Source of the DNA: Sulfurovum sp.
Lineage (GTDB): Bacteria > Campylobacterota > Campylobacteria > Campylobacterales > Sulfurovaceae
Reading direction: 5' to 3'
Length of the DNA stretch: 33,888 nt
Assembly (NCBI GenBank): GCA_027029065.1
Contig: JALVGO010000184.1
Coordinates: 34,835-68,722, forward strand
The position numbers and the translations under genes are program-made. The notes under the pieces were generated by a model. It had not been told where the DNA came from and did no database searches. It saw nothing but the letters and a program-made list of their open reading frames with translations. Shown piece after piece: positions 23,796 to 32,109 of this stretch (within the stretch, counting starts at the first letter, position 1; each line of letters opens with the position of its first letter).

Positions 23796-25850
23796 ATGAC
23801 ACACAAGCTATCGCTACGTACCAAACTCTATGTCCCTTTGGCAATTCTTTCTATTATTATCTTTTTCAGTACTATGACTATCTATGAGAGCTACGAAAAG
23901 GTCTCTTACTACAACCGTCTGAAGAGAGAAACCTTTTTTATGGTCAAAATCGCCGCTCTGGTACACAACATACAAAAAGAACGGGGACTGACCACCGGAT
24001 ACATAAACAGTGGCAAATTTAAGGAAAAACTCATGCAGCAGCGTGAGCATACAGATAGAAGCTATAAAAAGATTACCTCCTATATCCGTTCACATCCGGC
24101 AACCTACACAAAAACACTTGCAACTATTATTGCCAAGGCAGCATCCCTTGACACCATACGCAAAAATGTTGATGAGCACACTGCTGTTACAGAAAATATT
24201 TTTAAACGCTACAGTCAGATAAACCGGGAAATGCTCCATGGTATTACCCTTATGTCCAACGACTTTTACCAACCCGATATCACAAAAGAAATACTCGCCT
24301 ATACCAATCTGCTTTATATGGCAGAGTACCGTGGAAAAGAGCGGGCAAACGGTTTACTGATTGTTGGAGAAGCAAATCCTTCTCCTGTTATTTTGAAACA
24401 TTTTGCCCAAAATATAGCCGTTGCCAAAGAGCATGAACATCTCTTTTTGCAATATGCCGACAAGACCGTTGCCAATAGCTACATGCAACTGATGCACTCT
24501 TCTGATGTAGAAAAAATACATACTATCGAGGAAGAGATATTCCAATACAACAAAAGTCTTCATATAACTCCTCAGGAATGGTTTCAGATCATGACCAAAA
24601 TGATCAACCGTATCAATGAAATCGGATTTCAAACACAAACAGGGCTAAAGACATCCATCGTTGCACTTTACAATCAGGCGCAGAAAAAGTTCACACTGGT
24701 ACTTTTTCTAACCTTTTTGACTCTGGTTGTTGTGGTAGGGGCTGTCTATATCTTTGCAACCATGATCAAAGAGGAGAAACTCAAACACCTTATCAGCCAA
24801 AAATATATTATCAGTTCCATGACCGACCGCAAAGGGAATATTATCGATGTCAGTCAGGCATTCTGTGACATTTCCGGATATACACGTGAAGAGCTGATCG
24901 GAAAACCACACAATATCGTTCGTCATCCGGAAACCCCAAGAGAGGTATTTAAAGAAATGTGGTCAAAATTGAAAAAGGGTAAAAGCTGGAGCGGAAAAGT
25001 CAAAAACCGTACCAAAGATGGAGGCTACTACTGGGTTTATGCCCATATAGAACCTTTTTTTGATCAGAAAGGCAATATTACAAGCTATATCTCTACAAGA
25101 ATAGACATCACAGAACAGGAAAAACTGGCACAACAATTTGATGAAGAGAGACGCAAACGTATGGAAACTGAGGCGATGATGGCACAGCAGAGCAGGCTTG
25201 CACAAATGGGAGAGATGCTGAGTATGATCGCCCATCAGTGGAGACAGCCGCTTGCCGCCATCAGTTCTACCAGCGGTACGATCTACCTGAAAACACGACA
25301 GCCCGAATGTGACAGAGAAGCCATCGCCTCACTCTCAAAGAAGATCACAGAGTTTACACAGCACCTCACTGCTACCATCGAGGATTTCAGAAACTTTTTC
25401 AAACCCAACAAAACAAAGGTTTATACCGATTTCAAAAAGATTACACAGCGTGTTATCAATATCATTGAAAGTTCTCTGATAAACAAACATATCGATCTTC
25501 AGGTAGAAGTAAAAAAGGTCATCGGCTTTGAAAGTTTCGAAAATGAACTGATGCAGGTGATCCTCAACCTTGTCAAAAATGCCGAAGATGCACTGATTGA
25601 CAATCATATTGAAAATCCACGTATCAGCATTTTGATCGATGGCAGAACCATCCGCATATGCGACAATGCCGGCGGGATCGACGATGCAATCATCGACAGA
25701 ATATACGACCCTTACTTTTCAACAAAAATGCAGAAAGACGGCACTGGTCTTGGGCTCTATATGAGCAAGATCATTATCGAAAAGAACTGTGGAGGCAAAC
25801 TGCTTCATGAAAATAAAGACGGTGGTGCCTGCTTTACCGTTATGATCTAA
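23796..25850 (+). CDS. NIT/PAS sensor histidine kinase
   Basis: This 684-residue kinase has a membrane helix (about residues 10-28), a periplasmic helical NIT-type domain (about 45-290) and a second helix (about 300-325). The NIT region starts with the signature LVHNIQKERGLTTGYINSG and is known from nitrate/nitrite sensors. A PAS domain follows (about 335-445; FCDISGYTREELIGKPHNIVRHPETP, as in Aer-like PAS). The dimerisation domain has HQWRQPLAAIS with phospho-accepting His480, a form common in Campylobacterota. The ATPase domain has LVKNAEDAL, DNAGGI and GTGLGLYMSKIII. No response-regulator gene is adjacent. It overlaps the convergent helicase gene by 4 bp. Confidence 0.92.
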   Translation: MTHKLSLRTKLYVPLAILSIIIFFSTMTIYESYEKVSYYNRLKRETFFMVKIAALVHNIQKERGLTTGYINSGKFKEKLMQQREHTDRSYKKITSYIRSHPATYTKTLATIIAKAASLDTIRKNVDEHTAVTENIFKRYSQINREMLHGITLMSNDFYQPDITKEILAYTNLLYMAEYRGKERANGLLIVGEANPSPVILKHFAQNIAVAKEHEHLFLQYADKTVANSYMQLMHSSDVEKIHTIEEEIFQYNKSLHITPQEWFQIMTKMINRINEIGFQTQTGLKTSIVALYNQAQKKFTLVLFLTFLTLVVVVGAVYIFATMIKEEKLKHLISQKYIISSMTDRKGNIIDVSQAFCDISGYTREELIGKPHNIVRHPETPREVFKEMWSKLKKGKSWSGKVKNRTKDGGYYWVYAHIEPFFDQKGNITSYISTRIDITEQEKLAQQFDEERRKRMETEAMMAQQSRLAQMGEMLSMIAHQWRQPLAAISSTSGTIYLKTRQPECDREAIASLSKKITEFTQHLTATIEDFRNFFKPNKTKVYTDFKKITQRVINIIESSLINKHIDLQVEVKKVIGFESFENELMQVILNLVKNAEDALIDNHIENPRISILIDGRTIRICDNAGGIDDAIIDRIYDPYFSTKMQKDGTGLGLYMSKIIIEKNCGGKLLHENKDGGACFTVMI

Positions 25851-27133
25851 TCGGAAACCAGCGTTTCATAATACGCCACTACCCGCTCATCGACATGGAT
25901 CACACGCTGCAGATAGCGTGTCAGGTCGCCTCTGGCAAAGTCAATCTTGAGCCGTTTGGGGTCAATGGCACGTGAGATGGCGACATAGAACTGGCTTGGG
26001 GCGAAGATGTTGTCCACATTGCAGACCAAGTTGTCGATGCTCATCCCCTGGCTTTTGTGGATGGTCACCGCGTAGGCGAGTTTGAGCGGAAACTGTGAGA
26101 GGGTTGCGACACTCACCTGCTCTATCTCCCCGTTGTCTTTGACCACCATATCGAGCAGGTCAAAATCGTGCCGCTCGACACGGACAAATTCATCCTCTTT
26201 CTCAACGATGAGGTGATCCTCCTCAATGGCATGCAGCACACCCCGCTCTCCGTTGACAAACCTGCCCCACTTGTTCACGGTAAAAAGCACGGGCACACCC
26301 ACCTTGAGTGTCAGCTGCTCCTGTACCGGCAGCAGTTTTTTCCACCCTGCCAGCTTCTTTTCATGCACATTGCCAAAGGTCTCCACATTGGCAAACAAAA
26401 TTGTCTCTTCGGTATCAAGCGCATTGAGGCGTGCCCGGTTGGTCTGCTCCACCTCCACATTGCGTCCGAAAAGATAGGTAGGGTCCTGTTCGAGCTTCTC
26501 ATTGTTCCACAAACGGTGCATGTATGCCAGTACTTCATCGTCACATACGCCACGGCGTACTTTGGAGAGAATGTGTGTAAATTCGGCATCCTGCGTCCGC
26601 TTCATTTCGGTCAGCTCAATAACCTCCAGTTCAAACCGCTCCCACGCCATCGACTCGAACGCGTAGAGCTTCTGACCGAAAATATCACCGCCTCCTCCCT
26701 GTTTTTGTACCGGAGGAAGCTGAAAAAAGTCACCAACAAAGAGCACCTTCCCAAGATAGCCATAGGCGTTGAGCCTGTAGGCGATCATATCGAGCAGATC
26801 GGCACTGACCATAGAGATCTCGTCGATGATGATAAGGTCGGTGGCTTTGAGCACCTTTTTCAGATCGCTCAAACGTTTTTTGGCATATTTGTCGTGTGCC
26901 GAGAGCTCCTCGAAGTTCGATGCGATGCCAAAGACAAAAAAGCTGTGTACGGTAAAGCCGCCGATGTTGACCGCACTCACCCCTGTCGAACCGAGTGCTA
27001 CAACCTGCTTGCCGCGCTTTCGGTAGTCGGCAATGACCTCGTTGGTGATGTAGCTCTTCCCCGTTCCCGCACCGCCGGTAAGAAAGACATTGGTGTGTTT
27101 GAGTGCTTCAAGCACATCGTGCTTATCGGCCAT
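25847..27133 (-). CDS. PIF1/RecD-like superfamily 1 DNA helicase
   Basis: The 428-residue helicase has Walker A FLTGGAGTGKSYI (residues 17-29) and ALGSTGVSAVNIGGFTVHSFF (motif Ia). Walker B is IIDEISMVSADLLD, followed by FVGDFFQLPPV (motif III). A C-terminal UvrD_C_2-like part has AYAVTIHKSQGMS and FYVAISRA. PIF1 and RecD2 proteins are 5'-3' DNA helicases, acting on recombination intermediates and structured DNA. It starts within the end of the RNase T2 gene (11-bp overlap), so the two are probably co-expressed, although one product is cytoplasmic and the other exported. Confidence 0.9.
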   Translation of the reverse strand: MADKHDVLEALKHTNVFLTGGAGTGKSYITNEVIADYRKRGKQVVALGSTGVSAVNIGGFTVHSFFVFGIASNFEELSAHDKYAKKRLSDLKKVLKATDLIIIDEISMVSADLLDMIAYRLNAYGYLGKVLFVGDFFQLPPVQKQGGGGDIFGQKLYAFESMAWERFELEVIELTEMKRTQDAEFTHILSKVRRGVCDDEVLAYMHRLWNNEKLEQDPTYLFGRNVEVEQTNRARLNALDTEETILFANVETFGNVHEKKLAGWKKLLPVQEQLTLKVGVPVLFTVNKWGRFVNGERGVLHAIEEDHLIVEKEDEFVRVERHDFDLLDMVVKDNGEIEQVSVATLSQFPLKLAYAVTIHKSQGMSIDNLVCNVDNIFAPSQFYVAISRAIDPKRLKIDFARGDLTRYLQRVIHVDERVVAYYETLVSD

Positions 27134-28100
27134 AACCTGCCTTGTCTACAATGCCGTAGCGGCATCGGCTGTGTACCGGAGTGCCTGCAAGCAGCGCTTT
27201 GGAGAGATTGCTGCCGTCACTGCCAAGATGCAGCCAAAGCTCGGTAATCAACCCGCCTTTGCAGCGCATCTCTACCCGTTTGCCGCTGCCGCTGCCAAAT
27301 GTCCGGTCAAAAAGAGTGCGGACACGTTCGATGCCGATACGCTTGCCTTCATTTTTTCTGAAAAAGTCGGCAACTGCACTCTGCCGTACCGTTTTGGCAA
27401 GTGATACAGCATCCTGAAAGTAGTGCTGCGCATCCGTACCGTAGCAGGTACCGTGCTTGATCCACTCATGACGGTGCAGGTTGCCGGACACACCCGGCAT
27501 CACCTCTGCCAACGCCGTTCTGGTCTTTGAACTCAGTTTGGGCTCAGGCAGCTTGTGCCACTGCTTGTGACGGTCTGCCACTACAAAGCGGCGGTCAACC
27601 CCGCAATAGACCCTGTTTTTAGGCTGCGGCCAGAGCCCGTGCAGGGTAAAGTTGCTTTGAGTGCCAAAAAGATGCTGCGAGCGTTTGCACTCTTTTCTGT
27701 AGCGGTGCGTTTCACAAAAAGCGTTCTGCCAACTAAGTGCCAGTAGATTGGACTTGGATACTGCTTTTTGATGTAGCAGTTTGCTTTGAGGCTCCGCTGT
27801 TTTGGTCACTTTTTTGTTACTGTTTTGCTTGCTATACAACGGTGTACCCTGCAGCGGTCTGAGACTCAAACAGTCATCATCGACCCATCGCTGCGATGGT
27901 GTCGCACCCGGCACCTTGAGCAGATACTGTCCTTTGTGGTGCTTGAGCATCTCATAGCTTTGGTACATATCAAGCTGCAGATTGTCCCGGTTGTAGGTAT
28001 GTTTGAGATTGTTGTAGAGTGCGCAGCTGCGTTTTGGGTAGAGCTGCATATTGGCTCCGGCTATCAGTGTAGCGGCAATAAAAAAAAGAAATAGTCGCAT
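27123..28100 (-). CDS. Secreted ribonuclease T2 family protein with N-terminal extension
   Basis: The 325-residue precursor has a signal peptide (about 1-17). An extension (about 18-120) contains MYQSYEMLKHHKGQYLLKVPG and a Ser/Lys-rich linker. The RNase T2 domain follows: conserved motif I is LHGLWPQ (His154) and motif II is HEWIKHGTC (His211, Glu212, Lys215, His216). The catalytic set is complete, so cleavage of single-stranded RNA in the periplasm or outside is expected. I start at the ATG at 28098-28100, after AGGGGA; 46 upstream in-frame codons lack a signal peptide and run into the divergent promoter region. Confidence 0.9.
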   Translation of the reverse strand: MRLFLFFIAATLIAGANMQLYPKRSCALYNNLKHTYNRDNLQLDMYQSYEMLKHHKGQYLLKVPGATPSQRWVDDDCLSLRPLQGTPLYSKQNSNKKVTKTAEPQSKLLHQKAVSKSNLLALSWQNAFCETHRYRKECKRSQHLFGTQSNFTLHGLWPQPKNRVYCGVDRRFVVADRHKQWHKLPEPKLSSKTRTALAEVMPGVSGNLHRHEWIKHGTCYGTDAQHYFQDAVSLAKTVRQSAVADFFRKNEGKRIGIERVRTLFDRTFGSGSGKRVEMRCKGGLITELWLHLGSDGSNLSKALLAGTPVHSRCRYGIVDKAGYGR

Positions 28101-28120
28101 TGTATCCCCTGTTTTCTGGT

Positions 28121-28139
28121 ATGTTTTCTGAAAAAACAT
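28121..28139. promoter_or_regulatory. Dyad in the divergent RNase T2 / lyase promoter region
   Basis: ATGTTTT and AAAACAT form perfect 7-bp arms with a 5-base spacer, 20 bp upstream of the RNase start. It could be an operator; no regulator is assigned. Confidence 0.3.
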
Positions 28140-28193
28140 TATACCTTTTTGATATAAGTCCAATATTTGAAAATGACAATTTACTACAACAAC

Positions 28194-28225
28194 GGAGGTT
28201 TTACTCGATGGCGACATTTGGGTAA
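28194..28225 (+). promoter_or_regulatory. Strong RBS with a 5-codon ORF before the lyase gene
   Basis: GGAGG at 28194-28198 is followed after nine bases by an ATG (28208) that encodes only MATFG before TAA (28223-28225). This mini-ORF is in the same frame as the lyase gene, whose own first ATG (28244) has no good Shine-Dalgarno. Either this is a leader peptide with reinitiation downstream, or a nonsense codon has cut off the original N-terminus. Confidence 0.5.
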
Positions 28226-28243
28226 GTTTTGTTATCATTTCCT

Positions 28244-29146
28244 ATGATATTTGAAAACCTTGATACCATGCCAAAGACCTTCGGTACCAAACACAAAGCA
28301 CCATGCTCTCACAGACGCAGACGCTCCAACATGATGCTCAATCCCCTCAACCTCAAACACCTCAACCGTATGGATGAGAGCGATGCCGACATGATCACAC
28401 TCAACCTTGAAGATGCCATCGCACCAGAGCGTAAACGTGAAGCACTTGAAAATATCGCGCTCTTTCTCTCCCACATGGAACGAAGCCAAAGCTTCATTGT
28501 CGTGCGCACCAACCCCATAGGCGAAGGCGGCGAAGAGGAGATAGCCTTTTTAAACGACTTCGCTTTCGATGCCGTACGTGTTGCAAAGGTCAAAAACCAG
28601 TATGACATCGCCCGTGCCCTGACACTGCTTGATGCGCAAAAAGAACTGCATATTTCACTGGAGACCAAAGAGGCATTCAGGAGCCTTACAACACTGCGTA
28701 TCGACCCTCGACTGACCACTGCCAACCTCGGTATTCTTGACCTGCTTACCTCTTTGGGTCTGCCTCAGTCGCTGGTACAGCTTGGCAACCCAACTATTGA
28801 CTACATCCTATCGAAGTTTCTTGTCGATGCCCAAACTGCCGGTATCCACCCTGTCGGCTTTATGTTTCAGGAGTACAACGACACAGAAACTTTCAGAGCA
28901 TGGTGCCAACGGGAGAAGATGATGGGCTTTGAGAGCAAAGCCTGCATGGGACCAAAACAGGTCGCCATTGCCAATGAAGTCTTTGGTCTTGGCGATGAGG
29001 AAAAAGTACGTGCACAGCATATCAAAGCCGCATTTGAAGCCCATGCGGCAAAAGGGATCAACGGTTTTATGGATGAGACATACGGCATCTTCATCGATGA
29101 GCCTATCTACCGTGATGCACTGCTTGTATTAGGAGAAAATAGATGA
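28244..29146 (+). CDS. CitE-like CoA-ester lyase (HpcH/HpaI aldolase family)
   Basis: The protein has about 300 residues. It contains HRRRRSNMMLNP and ADMITLNLEDAIAPERKREALEN, matching the substrate-binding arginine and the acidic segment of citrate lyase beta-type TIM barrels. Further family regions are VVRTNPIGEGGEEE, ISLETKEAF and KACMGPKQVAIANEVFG. Relatives cleave citryl-, malyl- or citramalyl-CoA. No other citrate lyase subunit is near, so it is probably a stand-alone lyase of unknown substrate. The start is uncertain: ATG 28244, ATG 28268 or TTG 28229 are all weakly preceded, and the strong RBS upstream leads to an in-frame stop. Its stop overlaps mltB by ATGA. Confidence 0.82.
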   Translation: MIFENLDTMPKTFGTKHKAPCSHRRRRSNMMLNPLNLKHLNRMDESDADMITLNLEDAIAPERKREALENIALFLSHMERSQSFIVVRTNPIGEGGEEEIAFLNDFAFDAVRVAKVKNQYDIARALTLLDAQKELHISLETKEAFRSLTTLRIDPRLTTANLGILDLLTSLGLPQSLVQLGNPTIDYILSKFLVDAQTAGIHPVGFMFQEYNDTETFRAWCQREKMMGFESKACMGPKQVAIANEVFGLGDEEKVRAQHIKAAFEAHAAKGINGFMDETYGIFIDEPIYRDALLVLGENR

Positions 29147-30153
29147 GAGATATTTCTTCAGCCATAATGAAGACAAACAAACCGCTATTGATCTTTTTGA
29201 TACTTTTATCTACCTTTCTCTCAGGCAACAATGACCGTCCGCCTGTAAAATATGACTACCTATCCAAACCCAATGTACAACGATTCATCGGTATGATGCA
29301 CGCAAAATACGGGTTTGATACGAACTATTTGAAGTGGGGCTTTCGCCATGCAAAACTGGATCGTGACACCCTCGCCCGCTATACAGGTAGATTTAAAAAG
29401 AACTCTACTGTCGGAAGCTGGGAGCGTTTCAAGCTGCATGTGGTCAATCCCGAAACATTTAAAGAGGCACATACTTTCAAACGCACACACTACAAAACAC
29501 TGCAAAAAGCCGCACGCAGATATGATGTAGATATGGACTACATCGTCGGTTTCATAGGGGTTGAGAGCCACTTTGGCAGCTATACCGGTGACTACAGTGT
29601 ACTCGATGCCCTTGCCACCCTCGCCTTTCACAAAAACCGTATGCAGCGCTTTTTCAAAAATGAGCTCAAGCACCTCTTTCTCTTTGCAAAGGAAAAGCAG
29701 TATGACATCACCCGTCTGCAGGGCTCTTTTGCAGGGGCGATGGGCTGTGTGCAGCAGGTACCCTCCATAGCACGCAAATTCAGTTTCGATTTTGACGGTG
29801 ACGGGGCAAGCATCTGGGATATCGAAGACTGCATCGGCTCCATCGCCAGATTTATGCGCCACAAAGGGTGGCAAAGAGGCAAAACCGTGGCTGTTGCCGC
29901 GCACTACCCAAAAAAACGCTTCAACCAACTGCGTACCGGATTCAAAACACACTACACACTTGCCGCACTGCGTAAAAACGGCATCACACCCCGTGCACCG
30001 TTTCCCTACAATACAGCATCACTTATCAAGCTGCACAACACAACCCATGATGAACTCTGGCTTGGCGCACCCAACTTCAGGGTACTGACTGCCTACAACG
30101 CCAGCAGCAACTACGGTATGGCAATCCACAAGATAGCTACTTCGCTAAAATAG
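29143..30153 (+). CDS. mltB: Lytic murein transglycosylase B
   Basis: The 336-residue protein has an N-terminal signal sequence (about residues 10-28) and an SLT_2 domain. Catalytic Glu141 is in VGFIGVESHFGSYTG, followed by LQGSFAGAMGCVQQVPS and DFDGDGASIWDIEDCIGSIARFM, all typical of MltB. It cuts glycan strands of peptidoglycan in the periplasm. AGGAGAAAA lies eight bases before the ATG. No lipobox cysteine is evident, so it may be soluble or signal-anchored. It is the third glycan-cleaving enzyme of the window. The 3' end overlaps the convergent symporter gene by 9 bp. Confidence 0.92.
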   Translation: MRDISSAIMKTNKPLLIFLILLSTFLSGNNDRPPVKYDYLSKPNVQRFIGMMHAKYGFDTNYLKWGFRHAKLDRDTLARYTGRFKKNSTVGSWERFKLHVVNPETFKEAHTFKRTHYKTLQKAARRYDVDMDYIVGFIGVESHFGSYTGDYSVLDALATLAFHKNRMQRFFKNELKHLFLFAKEKQYDITRLQGSFAGAMGCVQQVPSIARKFSFDFDGDGASIWDIEDCIGSIARFMRHKGWQRGKTVAVAAHYPKKRFNQLRTGFKTHYTLAALRKNGITPRAPFPYNTASLIKLHNTTHDELWLGAPNFRVLTAYNASSNYGMAIHKIATSLK

Positions 30154-31560
30154 CCACAACATCCATGCCGTTCCAAGTGTCAGAAAGACTGCCGTATTGA
30201 CCAGTGTTACCACGGCACCTACTTTGTAAACCTCACCTGCTTCAATATAACCGCTCCCGGTATAGATAACATTTGCCGACGACCCCTGTGGGGTGATGAT
30301 GGCATTAAAGTTCGTCGCAAAGAGCAGCATATATGCCATAAGTGCCGCAGGGACACCTGAGTGTACCGCAACACCGAGAAAGACAGAAAAAAGTGCAAGC
30401 ATTTGGGCTGTCTGTGAGACAAAAAAGTAGTGTATCAGTACATACCCTGCAATCAGGGCAACATAGACCACCGGCCATGAGAGTCCTGCCACACTCTGAG
30501 CAATATGCTCTCCTATCCATCCCATGAACCCAAACTCATTCAGGTATTTACTCATGGTGTAGAGAATGGCAAACCAAATCAGTGTACCAAGTGCATCCCC
30601 TTCTCCACGCAAGTCATCAAGTGTAAAAATGTGTGTCAGCATCAAGATGCCAAGCCCCAGAAATGCGATCGCAGTTTTGTCCATCCCCCAACTTGAAGAG
30701 AGTACCCACAAGAGAACCATCCCGATAAAGGTTGCACCCATGATCCATTCGTTTCGGTGCACCGGTCCCATCTTCTCCAGTGCCGCCTGTGCGATGGCGG
30801 GTGCTTGGGGTGTCTCTTTGATTTTGGGAGGATAGATTTTGAAAATGACCCATGGTACCAGAAAATAGAGCACTATCACAGGCACTGAGGCTGCCAGTGC
30901 CCATGAACCGTAGCTAATATGTACCCCAAACTCCTCCGCCATCTTTGCACCGGCGGGGTTTGCCGCCATGGCAGTCAGCCAGAGTGTTGAGGAGAGGGTT
31001 ATCCCCGCCATCGATGTCATCATCAAATAGGCACCAAGCTCTTTTCTTGTCCCATCTGTCACCTTCGACCCACTGTCTGCGGCAAGTGCGTTGACAATAG
31101 GAAAGAGCACACCCGAACGGGCTGTATTGCTTGGAAAAGCAGGTGCGATGAACATATCTGCTGCAACAACGGAGTAGCCAAGCTTCAGACTCGATGTGCC
31201 AAAACGTTTGATGATCAGAAATGCAATGCGTTTTCCCAGCCCCGACTTGATCACTCCTTTTGCGATCAGAAATGCTACCACAATCAGAAGTATGAACCCC
31301 TGTGAAAAACCACTATAAGCCTGCTGGCTGCTCAGTGTACCGGTAAGTACAACAGCAGCCAGCGCCAAAATAGAAGAGGTAAAGATAGGCATCGCATCGA
31401 TCACCACCGCAAATATCGCAGTAATAAATACTGCAAAAAGATGCCACGCCTCAGGCTTCAGCCCCTCAGGGATTGGTAAGAACCATATACCAAGCCCAAA
31501 GATGGCTACCATTGCATATTTGACATTTTCTCTCGTTCGTTTGGACAACGTTTTATACAT
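30145..31560 (-). CDS. DASS/SLC13-family anion (dicarboxylate) symporter
   Basis: The 471-residue membrane protein has about 11-12 helices. It shows the two substrate-binding SNT-type signatures of the divalent anion:Na+ symporters, PAFPSNTARSGVLFPI in the first half and ITPQGSSANVIYTGSGYI in the second. Overall it looks like the CitT/SodiT branch that moves C4-dicarboxylates, 2-oxoglutarate or citrate across the inner membrane. The exact substrate is inferred only. AAGGGTGG at 31565-31572 is the Shine-Dalgarno. The 274-bp inverted-repeat element abuts that site directly, so the original promoter was probably pushed about 290 bp away. Confidence 0.88.
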   Translation of the reverse strand: MYKTLSKRTRENVKYAMVAIFGLGIWFLPIPEGLKPEAWHLFAVFITAIFAVVIDAMPIFTSSILALAAVVLTGTLSSQQAYSGFSQGFILLIVVAFLIAKGVIKSGLGKRIAFLIIKRFGTSSLKLGYSVVAADMFIAPAFPSNTARSGVLFPIVNALAADSGSKVTDGTRKELGAYLMMTSMAGITLSSTLWLTAMAANPAGAKMAEEFGVHISYGSWALAASVPVIVLYFLVPWVIFKIYPPKIKETPQAPAIAQAALEKMGPVHRNEWIMGATFIGMVLLWVLSSSWGMDKTAIAFLGLGILMLTHIFTLDDLRGEGDALGTLIWFAILYTMSKYLNEFGFMGWIGEHIAQSVAGLSWPVVYVALIAGYVLIHYFFVSQTAQMLALFSVFLGVAVHSGVPAALMAYMLLFATNFNAIITPQGSSANVIYTGSGYIEAGEVYKVGAVVTLVNTAVFLTLGTAWMLWLF

Positions 31561-31572
31561 ACAACCACCCTT

Positions 31573-31846
31573 TTATTACTCCCCCAACGAATAAGCTGAA
31601 TTTTTGATGCTGCAATTTCGTTCATAATCAAGGCAGATTTTTGAAGGACTCGCCGTAGCGAATTCGAAAAAATCTAACGCCGAGTATGGACGAAAGTGCA
31701 GCACCCTTCGGGGAGAGCGATACGAAACGATCTGCACGCAAAAAAAACTTTGAATTACCTACGGGTAGTCCTGCAGATTTTTTCACGTACATATCGCCTC
31801 GTCTCGCTCTCTCAAAAATTCAGCTTATTCGTTGGGGGAGTAATAA
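31573..31846. mobile_element. MITE-like 274-bp element with perfect 35-bp terminal inverted repeats
   Basis: Positions 31573-31607 and 31812-31846 are perfect inverted complements, starting TTATTACTCCCCCAACG. Inside are two more imperfect palindromes: 31608-31626 with 31685-31703 (17 of 19 paired) and 31713-31731 with 31793-31811 (16 of 19). The element can therefore fold into a long stem topped by two hairpin arms. No transposase is encoded, and the only short open frame inside runs out through the right repeat. The only possible target duplication is TA at the repeat ends, which the palindrome makes ambiguous. It fits a non-autonomous transposable element; a structured 5' UTR is the alternative. 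Confidence 0.65.
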
Positions 31847-31854
31847 TAACAGTT

Positions 31855-31860
31855 ATCATA
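31855..31860 (-). promoter_or_regulatory. Possible original -10 of the symporter gene
   Basis: TATGAT on the minus strand lies just outside the right end of the inverted-repeat element. Transcription from it would start near the element edge and run through all of it before reaching the symporter Shine-Dalgarno at 31565-31572. Confidence 0.35.
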
Positions 31861-31884
31861 CCATAAATAAAAAGTCTATAGTGC

Positions 31885-31890
31885 TACAAT
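31885..31890 (+). promoter_or_regulatory. -10 box (TACAAT) of the interrupted ybgC-like gene
   Basis: TACAAT lies 40 bp before the ATG at 31931, and AAGGAG is at 31922-31927. The promoter and ribosome-binding site of the interrupted gene are intact, so transcription would now enter the inserted DNA. Confidence 0.45.
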
Positions 31891-31930
31891 AGCAACTAAA
31901 GAGTATGAGTTGATTGAATAAAAGGAGAAA

Positions 31931-31969
31931 ATGATGCAGATACGGGTCTATTATGAGGACTCCTTTTAG
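31931..31969 (+). pseudogene. ybgC: 5' fragment of a YbgC-type acyl-CoA thioesterase gene
   Basis: After a good AAGGAG site the reading frame gives MMQIRVYYEDSF and then TAG. YbgC/FcbC hot-dog thioesterases in this group begin (M)xIRVYYEDTDxGGxVYH, with the catalytic Asp in the EDTD part. The match stops after GAGGAC (31955-31960) and the following DNA is unrelated. I infer that the gene was cut by insertion of foreign DNA at about 31961, and the remaining gene should lie beyond the right window edge. The match is short (about 10 residues), so the call depends on that conserved start and on the regulatory signals before it. Confidence 0.65.
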
Positions 31970-31988
31970 CGTCAAATTGGCGAAATAT

Positions 31989-32014
31989 GCCCCATTCTTG
32001 GGCTTTCTTCTTTT
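31989..32014 (+). terminator. Weak terminator-like hairpin near the element edge
   Basis: GCCC and GGGC pair around a 7-base loop and are followed by TTTCTTCTTTTCT. The stem is only 4 bp. It could stop transcription coming from the ybgC promoter before the relaxase gene. Confidence 0.3.
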
Positions 32015-32040
32015 CTCAAAAATCAATAAAAGTCATTTTA

Positions 32041-32104
32041 AGTGTAAAAATGGTCACCGTTTTGGTCACCAAAATACACTCCTCCCCTATCCAATATTGA
32101 GGGG
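32041..32104. repeat. Repeat cluster upstream of the relaxase (candidate operator or oriT)
   Basis: TGGTCACC occurs twice as a direct repeat (32051-32058, 32063-32070) inside the inverted repeat AGTGTA/TACACT (32041-32046, 32075-32080). Next comes CCCCT ... AGGGG, a 5-bp stem spanning CCTATCC and covering the relaxase Shine-Dalgarno. CCTATCC matches the 5' part of the IncP-type nic consensus but not its last bases. Regulation of the relaxase gene, an oriT, or both are possible. Confidence 0.4.
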
Positions 32105-32109
32105 TGAAA

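Noticed and set aside
26168..27247. 359-codon plus-strand frame opposite the Pif1-like helicase
   Set aside because: The minus strand has complete helicase motifs in order. The plus frame is a shadow without any motif and crosses two real genes.
31686..31892. 68-codon open frame inside and beyond the inverted-repeat element
   Set aside because: It starts in one internal palindrome and reads out through the right terminal repeat. It has no ribosome-binding site, and its composition follows from the repeat structure.
32040..32103. Remnant of an integrase C-terminus on the minus strand
   Set aside because: A short frame exists, but no tyrosine-recombinase motif (RxxH, catalytic Tyr context) is visible, so it is not supported.
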